Source: Hydrangea macrophylla (taxonomy: Eukaryota > Streptophyta > Magnoliopsida > Cornales > Hydrangeaceae). From it: a stretch of 64,000 bases of DNA. The translations under genes and the position numbers were made by a program. Within the stretch, counting starts at the first letter, position 1, and every line of letters begins with the position of its first letter. The notes below the pieces were generated by a model. That model was given only the letters and a program-made list of their open reading frames with translations. It did no database searches and was not told where the DNA came from. Shown here one piece after another: positions 57,125 through 64,000 of this stretch. The DNA lies in assembly GCA_033977485.1 (NCBI GenBank), contig CM066994.1, positions 117,948,458 through 118,012,457 of the forward strand, read 5' to 3'.

Positions 57125-58198
57125 TTATAGTTGGGCAATCTGAGACTGAAACTCATTATAATCAGGCGGAGGCGAAGCCGTCTCAACAATAGATACCATA
57201 CGGGGAGCACCCTTCCCACGACCATTAGCCCATGTTTTATTATATTGCTGTTTCAACTCAGGATGGAGATTAAAGCAATGATCAATAGTGTGACCTAGCT
57301 GATGACAGTGCTGGTAGTATGGACGGTTGCCTGCTGGACATGGGCCCGTTGGGGCACCAAAAGTAGGTCGAGGGCCTGAAGAATTTCCAAAAGTGGGGCG
57401 TGGGCCCGAGTGGGCAGCCAAAGCCATCTGATCAGAGAGACTGGAGAAGTATGCCCGGATGGTGGAGACAATAGGCGACGGCGACGTTCGTCACCTTCCA
57501 CGGTGGCAAAGGCCTAAAATAAAAAGGGTATAGGTGAAGTATTTAGAATCTGAGTGCGCAGGGCCTCGAATTCAGGCTTTAGGCCCATCAAGAACTGATA
57601 TGTATGCCGACGGTCAAGACGTTTGACCTCAACCTCCCCATCATTAGGAAAATTACTAATGGGCTCATACTGGGCTAACTCTTCCCAACGAGTTTGTAAA
57701 TATCTATAGAAATCGAAAACAGAGTGACTCAAGGTGGCTTGGGAGGCATGAGAGATGTCCTGGTAAAGCTCAAAAATACGTGAATCAGAATGAGCATTGG
57801 CATACATTTTAGTTAAAGTTGTCCAAAGCCCATGAACAGTGCTCTGGTACATGAACATATGATATATCTATTTTTTCCATCGAATTAAACATCCACCCCA
57901 AAATGATACAGTTATCGGCAAACCACTCATCGTATATAGCATAAGTTTCTGCAGGTTTGGGCGACTTACTGAGCAACCAACCAATCTTCCGTTTGGCTCC
58001 AAGATAGAGGCGGAAAGAATTAGACCAGGCATGAAAATTCTTTCTATTCAACAAGACACTAGTAACCCGTTGGGCGGGTGTCGAATGAGAAAGAGAGGTG
58101 TCCAGACGAGCTGGGGTAGGAGCGGCCGGGGTAGTAACTGGCTTGGAAGGATCACCCATGAAAGTGAAAGAAATAATCCACAGACAAGAGAGAAGCAA
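57125..58198 (-). pseudogene. Copia gag
   Basis: Contains VTSVLLNRKNFHAWSNSFRL, LGAKRKIGWLL, DNCIILGWMFNSME (Retrotran_gag_3/UBN2 type), then TVHGLWTTLTKMYANAHSDS and YQFLMGLKPEFEALRTQIL. A frame change occurs near 57850 and a stop region near 57500. A degenerate zinc knuckle (YYQHCHQLGHTIDHC) has Tyr at the first Cys position. Gag coats the RNA genome in the particle. Confidence 0.88.
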
Positions 58199-58581
58199 GC
58201 TCCAAGAATATCACCATATAACACTCGGCAACTAAAGACAGAGGCAATCAGATACTTACTCAAGATCACCAAATATCAACGGAGAGCCCACGAGACAGAT
58301 AGGCTGTGAGGGAATGACGAGAGAGCACGAAGGCCTCTAATACATTGAAAAGGAGTTCACAGGGACAGACACGCCGCTGAAAAGGTTGCGGAAAGGCCTG
58401 ATGTTGCGCCGAAAGAGGGTGGACCTACGACAAGGGCTAGGGTTTGTAGGAGGGGTCTCGGCGAGGGCTGGGGGGAAGGTGTCGAAGAGTCTGTGGCGAG
58501 GTCTAGGGTGGTGGGTTATGGGCCGGCGATGACAGAGGTGGTGGCGAGAGGTGGTAAAAGGTAGGTGGTGAAAGGTTAGTT

Positions 58582-58594
58582 GGTTCTGATACCA
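58582..58594 (-). other. Primer binding site of the copia element
   Basis: Minus strand TGGTATCAGAACC, a Met-tRNA-type PBS, ten bases from the LTR. Confidence 0.8.
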
Positions 58595-58604
58595 ATAAGG
58601 TTTT

Positions 58605-58777
58605 TGAGAAGGAATAATCTTTTCATTCATTCTCATTGTATATATATATATTTACAATGATGGATAAGAAATGAAACAAAATAAAGGACAATAAAGGAGA
58701 ATTAAAAGAGAATAAAAATTAGACTTATATGGTCAACATGACCTCATAAAGAAATAATAAAATTCCTAAAAGCTTCT
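58605..58777 (-). repeat. 5' LTR of the copia element
   Basis: Partner of 52801-52960. It abuts the Tat LTR start TGATATG at 58778 with no spacer. Confidence 0.6.
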
Positions 58778-59355
58778 GATATGTCCAGAAATATTCAGCC
58801 AAAGTCAGACCGCCATGTTGGCATTGAAGACCCCGAAATATCTGGAATAGGCGCTTATTGCCCATCAATCCCGAGGTCGTCGATTATGACCGTTCGGGAT
58901 GTTCCAACAGCTCGGACGTACAGCGCAACTGCTCTGCACCAGGTGCAGCTTGGCAACCAAGCTATTCCACAGTTTCCTAATCCGATCAGAAGACTGTTGG
59001 GAAGAATGAGAAACTCATTTATGTAAGTCAGTTGCAATCAGATTAGGCTTCCTAATCTGATTACTTACCATGTACAGGAGGACTCTTGCATCTATAAAAG
59101 AGCCTGCCTACCCTCTTTACGGGAGGAGTATCCTAACCAAAAAGAATAGCCTATAATTCTCACTCATACACCCGGTCGGTTCTACTGGTAGGGCCGCCCC
59201 CAACTGTTGGCTCACCAGGCCCGCCAGTGATCTACTGGTGAAGCACACTGATGCAACCGTGGACGTAGGTCACCTTTTTAATGGGACCGAACCACCTATA
59301 AGCTCTTGTGTCCCCATATCTCTCTTTTAATCTCTCTTACCAACTTTCGGCATCA
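58778..59355 (+). mobile_element. Tat-type 5' LTR
   Basis: TGATATGTCC start, CGGCATCA end, TATA box CTATAAAAG at about 59092-59100, and PBS directly after. The start and TATA context match the minus-strand LTR at 1-477. Confidence 0.75.
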
Positions 59356-59360
59356 TAAGT

Positions 59361-59379
59361 TTGGCACCGTCTGTGGGAA
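59361..59379 (+). other. Primer binding site of the Tat element
   Basis: TTGGCACCGTCTGTGGGAA, the PBS form usual for Tat/Ogre-lineage elements with one base changed (GCACC for GCGCC). Confidence 0.8.
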
Positions 59380-59421
59380 ACGATAGTTTTTCATCCAAAA
59401 CAAATTTCTTGACTGATCAAC

Positions 59422-61754
59422 ATGCCACCGAAGACGGGTAAGAAAAATACTGCCCCGGCCGGTCAGGAGAACTTGCAGCTTGAGCAGCAGGTTGTCTCCA
59501 TGACCTTCGAGCAAGTGATGGCGGCGCTCGCGCAACTTCTGGAAGGCCAGCGGCAAACCAAGTAGCAAATCGAAGCGATGTTGGCCTTGCAGGAAAAACG
59601 CCCTCTATCCGAGAACCAGACCGGGAAGAGTGCACTCGACCGGGAGCCCGCAAGAGTTCAGAACTATACCCATTCTGCGCCGGTATCCCCGTCGGATTGG
59701 GAACACGCCCGGGATGGTGACCGTAGCAGAGCGCCCTGGCGCACCAGGCAGCAAGCTCGGACCAATCCTCGCCGGGTGGAAGATGCTAGAGACATCATCA
59801 ACAAGGCCAAAGTCCCGGGAATCAGCCAAAGACCCTCCAGCCCGGAGCCTGGGAGATCTTAGGCATATGATTACCCGAAGCTGGAGCGGGGTTCTATCCC
59901 CGAGGATGACACACTTCAAGAAAGAATCATCATCATCAGACCCGACGTACCGCTCGGATATGGAAAGGAGAACCGGGCAAGATGTAAAGGCCCAGATCGA
60001 GGACTTGCAACAGTAAATTGAAAAACTGAACCGCATGCAGCTCCACGATCATACCAATACAGAGACCGAGTTGTCCTACACCGCTCGGATCACCGCATTC
60101 CCCATCTTGTGAAAATTCAAACCACCACATCTCAGCTCTTATGACGGTTCAGGGAGCCAGTGGATCACGTTTGCACTTACAAGGCTCAGATGGCGCTATT
60201 CACCACGATCGATGAGTTATTGTGCCTGGCTTTCCCTACTATCCTTAAAGGCCCAGCCGCGCAGTGGTTCCACGCTCTGAAACCCCGAACGGTTGATGAC
60301 TTTAAGACATTGGGTAAGCAAATCATCAACCAGTTTGTGGGAATGCTCGATCGATCACAACCGGACACCCAGTTGCTTACCGTCAAGCAGCGAAAAGGAG
60401 AGTCCCTGAGGGAGTACGTGGACCGTTTCAATCAGCAGAGGCTCCAGATCCGCAACCTGAATGAAACAGCCGCAATCATGGCTTTCTACTCGGGGGTTCA
60501 ACACACCAAAGTTGCAACGTCGTTCCATCGTGACCGACCGGCAAATCTGGTTGAACTCTTAGAGAGAGTAGGAAAGTACATCGATACGGAGGAGTTTCTG
60601 AAGTCCAAGCGCGCCAGCTTTACGGGAGAAGAGTCCCCGAAAGCTAAATAGAAATGAGAGGGCTCCGAAAAGGGTTTGGGAAAGAAGCCCAAACAAGAAC
60701 AGCAGAGAAGTATTCGGGAACAGGCCCCAATTACCTTCACCCCCCCTTCCCCGCCAATCCACGAAGTTATGGCTGCCGCAGAGATTCAGAGGCTACTCTA
60801 GGAGCCTGCCAAGTTGAAAAGCCCGCCTGGTATGAGGAACCGGGACAAGTTCTGCCGCTTCCACGAAGACCATAGGCATGACACGGAGGATTGTTTTAAG
60901 CTTAAGATTGCCATGAAGCTGATCGAGCAGGGCCACCTAGCGGAATTCGTGGCAGCTGACAGACGACCCCGGCAAGAAACCCGGGCTCCCGAGCAACCAC
61001 GACCCCTTGGGTAGATCAATGTAATCTCTGGAGGCATTTCAGGCACAGGGGATTCACGGTGGGCCAGGAAGTGGCATACCCGAGCATCTCAATCGGATGT
61101 CTGCCATGTTCAATCCACCCGCTCTCCCCCAACTGACGTGTTGACGTTCTCATCCGAAGACATGCTAGACCTACACTACCCCCATGATGATCCGCTAATG
61201 GTGACGCTCTCCGTAGCAAACTACGTGGTTAAAAGGGTATTGGTAGACACGACAGATCCTCCGACATCATGTTTGTTTTAGCATTCGATCAGCTCGGGAT
61301 ATCCAGGGATCGGCTTCGACCAGTGGACACTCCCCTGGTAGGGTTCAACGGATCCAACACCCAACCGCTCGGTACCATCGAGCTCCCGATCCTCATAGGA
61401 GCCTGCCTACCCCCAGTAGGCATCTGTACTAGCGAGCTTTGTGGTCGTACAAGCTCCATCTGCGTATAATGTCATCCTTGGAAGGCCAACCCTCAACAAG
61501 GCCAGGGCGGTCGTATCAACGCACAGCCTGGTGGTTAAATTCCCAACCCCCCAGGGGCCCGGGAGCCTACGTGGAGACCAAGCCGTTACCCGGAGTTGCT
61601 ATGTCAGCTCTTTGCGCCGGGAGGCCATCGCCGAAACACTGAATGTTCAGGAGATGCACCTGAGGGATCAAAATAACAGAGTGGGACCGATCGAGGATCT
61701 GGAACAAGTGGTGCTAGGCCCACAACTCCCCGACCGAACGATCACTATCAGTAC
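59422..61754 (+). pseudogene. Tat-type gag-protease, multiply broken
   Basis: ATG at 59422 begins MPPKTGKKNTAP. Gag core at 60160-60650 (AQMALFTTIDELLCLAFPTI, GPAAQWFHAL, QFVGMLDRSQPDTQLLTVKQ, ESLREYVDRFN); then RNRDKFCRFHEDHRHDTEDC, characteristic of Tat, near 60830; then the protease region (VANYVVKRVLVDT, later SAYNVILGRPTLNKA). The active-site DTG is lost by a frame change near 61252. At least four stops and two frameshifts are present. RT and integrase are not in the window because an LTR interrupts the element at 61755. Confidence 0.88.
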
Positions 61755-62064
61755 TGTAATACCCCGTTTTATTTTAAATAGTTTATAGCAATTAATTGAT
61801 ATTTTTATGATTTTATTCTAATTAATAATGTGAATAGTATACAAAAATTAGTGTGAATGTTTTACATCATAAGAAAACCTTTGAAATTTAAAACTTTTAA
61901 CATCAGTATAGTGCACGTGTGTATGTGTATGTTTGGGTGATGGGTGAGTGATATATAAAATATAACATTGTGTGTGTGTGTGCATCAAACATATAGGTAT
62001 ATAATATAATATTAGGTTAACTTTACAAAAAGAAACTAGGGAACCACACCCCTGTTCAGCCGCC

Positions 62065-62098
<34 letters not shown>

Positions 62099-64000
62099 AG
62101 AAGAAGAAAAGGAAGAAGAAGAAAAGGGAGAAGAAAAAAAAAAAAGAAGGGTCTCGGGTCCGTGGTCTCGCGTGGAATCGCGGAACGTCGTTACTGTCGA
62201 TTTTCTTTCATCGAACGAGGTGAGTTAAATTTTGTGTATCCGATTATATATATATGTACACGTATGTATATGTGTATACGGGAGTAATTAAATTAGTACA
62301 TGTTTAATTTAAATTGTTAGGGTTAAATCTTTGTAATGGATACACGCTATTGTTGAAGTAATTTAAATAGTTTATTCCCCCTTCGTGTGACTTTGCGATC
62401 ATGACATTAGGGTATTCGAAGGGGTTAGGTGAATCGTTAGTTTGATCAAAACCATAGGTGAAATATTCATATTTGTTAGCAAATAGATGTGAAATTCGTT
62501 TTATGTGTAATTCACACAGTCGCAGAAACTTTAGAAAATTAATAGAAAATCGTGGTTTTGAATTTGAACATTCTGTTCGCGCGTCTCATGTAAAACGTGA
62601 TTCTGCACGTTTTTCGTTTAATGGTATTTTTCCTGATTCTGCACCGTTTGGGCAGAAATTTAAGATTTCAGTAGCAGTTTTTAGTATATTAAAATGTACG
62701 AAATTGGGAAATATGATTCATTGTTTTTTTTTTATTGTTCGTATGAATTAACGAAGATTACTTGGAGATACATGAATTCTCCTATAATGTTGAGCTATGA
62801 AAAGAAATAGGTGATAGTCATTAACGTTGAGTCCGATTAAATTGTATAATTCCAAAAATGCAAAATAGTTTCAAGTTCCTTAGTGTTCACCGCTCCCAAT
62901 TGTGATATTGTTTTGGTAGCTCGACTTGCTGAGTGTACCTTTTTGCCAGTGGCTTCGTGATCAAGCTGGCCTAAGCCTTATGCCCGGCTTATTTGTTAGA
63001 CGTCTAGGCATATTGACTAGCCTTCTGTGTGTATACCTGGTTTGGTTGATACCCCAACCAAACTGGCACCAGAGTGGATGTTGGTAGTATGTCCGGGCAC
63101 ACATGGGATATATGTGTGGGTGTACCATGGAGGGTAGTCAAGTGGTGAACCTAGGAAATTGAATAATAAATCGTTTATATAAGTAAGGGAATTATTGTTA
63201 ATAAAATTTACTATGAGTTAAAGGATATAAAATGTTGATTTCCTCTTCTGTTGTTCTTTTTCTTATACATTGTATTGGGGCGTGTAATGAGTAAATTGTG
63301 ATAATGATCCTTCTTATATCTTAGTACAAGTAGTTCTGCATATTCTTGTAGTATTTTGCTGTTATTAATATTGTGGTTGCAGGATGGTGGGTCCACTAAC
63401 ATTTTGCAGGTATTGACTCACCATGGAACGTTAGGTAAGTATTACTTTATTTAAATTCGGGCGAGAACTGCATGGCCACCACATAAAGGGAAACTACCGC
63501 TCGTCCCAATATGTGAAGTGGAACTACTCTCTTGCCCGAGTTAATATTTTGTGTGGTAGTTAAAGGGTCAACGGGTGATCCTGAAACTGGGTGTGTGTGG
63601 TTTAACTCATACCAGTCATGTGACTGACCCGTGAGTTTTTTTTTCTCGCGGGTGCGTTCTTGTTGGAGCGTAGCCGATCATAATTTGCAGGGCTAGTAGG
63701 GAGTTCGTGGCACCTGGTAGCAGGAGGCGTGTGGAGTCTTGCGGTGTTCTTTTTATTCATTTTTATATCACTTTAGAGACTTTAGAAATAAGATTTCTGG
63801 CATTGTGGGCCATTTAACAATTTAAGATTTTATTTAGTGAAGTGTTCTTTTTTTCTTTTCTTTTTTATTATGTTTTAGAGTTGGATTTAAGGTTTGACTT
63901 TTTAGTTGGATGTTGACCGTTGCTTTAGCACTTGTGGGTATTGATTTTTTTCGGTACAGACTGTGTGATGTTATTATATTGCAAGCACCTTGATGATTGG
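61755..64000 (+). mobile_element. Tekay-like LTR, plus strand, runs off the window
   Basis: Starts TGTAATACCCCG immediately after broken Tat protease sequence. Homologous over most of its length to 9840-12717, with the same CTGCACCGTTTGGG, GGCTTCGTGATCAAGCTGGC and GGATGGTGGGTCCACTAAC boxes. A GA/GAAG run lies at 62068-62130. The end, and whether an internal region follows, are not visible. The 97-codon frame at 62458-62751 has no recognisable domain. Confidence 0.8.

Larger units (their letters stand above)
52801..58777 (-). mobile_element. Degenerate Ty1/copia element, minus strand, split by a solo LTR
   Basis: Short LTR-like direct repeats at 52801-52960 and 58605-58777 share GGAATAATC, TTTACAATGAT, GGAGAATTAAAAGAGAATAAA and TATGGTCAAYATGACCTCAT. 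The minus strand shows gag, protease, GAG-pre-integrase, integrase and the beginning of RT, in copia order. Most RT and all RNase H are missing next to the 3' LTR. The solo LTR 54473-56570 lies within. Confidence 0.85.

Noticed and set aside
53001..58198. Functional copia polyprotein
   Set aside because: RT is truncated before its catalytic motif, integrase has frameshifts and an LTR splits the coding region.
62458..62751. 97-codon frame as a gene
   Set aside because: It lies within an LTR homologous to 9840-12717, and no similar frame or domain is seen there.

Overview
The window reads as plant nuclear DNA, almost certainly from a eudicot. It holds a class II LOB-domain gene, extensin-type SPPPP repeats, a D14-type hydrolase fragment, and plant lineages of LTR retrotransposons (Ty3/gypsy Tekay and Tat, Ty1/copia), CACTA, hAT and Mutator-like elements. 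I cannot name the species. About three quarters of the sequence is recognisable transposon, mostly nested and broken. Only one host gene looks intact, the LBD37/38/39-like gene at 45566-47010.

Left block (1-12717). A minus-strand retroelement has a Tat-type 3' LTR and antisense ORF region at its 3' side (1 to about 2460). Its 5' side is a Tekay chromovirus: LTR 7612-9839, Met-tRNA PBS, an unusual extra acidic ORF, and gag-pol. The two halves are fused inside integrase at 3096-3125 through a 30-bp inverted copy of a sequence 236 bp away. The fused frame stays open for 1284 codons. The element sits beside or inside a second Tekay-like LTR (9840-12717, plus). These LTRs carry arrays of self-complementary decamers with strikingly regular spacing.

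Middle block (12924-44412). An old segment is present at 12924-16440 (copy A) and 40986-44412 (copy C), with part of it at about 24630-25259 (copy B). An extensin-like pseudogene lies upstream of copy B. About 2 kb (23589-25633) is directly repeated at 39943-41980. Between the repeats is a CACTA element (25634-39942) which itself received a very young Tekay element (31267-39904; 1950-bp LTRs with about 4 differences, TSD GAAAA). Another CACTA element lies at 17351-21329. Both CACTA elements hold a tandem array of a 178-179-bp unit, and the two arrays appear homologous, in opposite orientation. Many MITEs have visible target-site duplications, some confirmed by empty sites in the paralogous copy.

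Right block (45426-64000). The LBD gene is followed by AT-rich intergenic DNA with a Pack-MULE-like element (48909-50385) carrying a broken D14 (strigolactone receptor family) fragment. Next is a degenerate minus-strand copia element (52801-58777) split by a 2098-bp solo LTR with a perfect 5-bp TSD. Then comes a plus-strand Tat LTR, PBS and gag-protease pseudogene (58778-61754), cut by another Tekay-like LTR that runs off the window end.

Nothing bacterial, no CRISPR array and no tRNA or rRNA gene was seen. The most unusual signals are the phased palindrome arrays in LTRs, the shared 178-bp repeat in two CACTA elements, the Tekay-Tat fusion with its inverted filler, the extra ORF upstream of gag, and the D14 capture.
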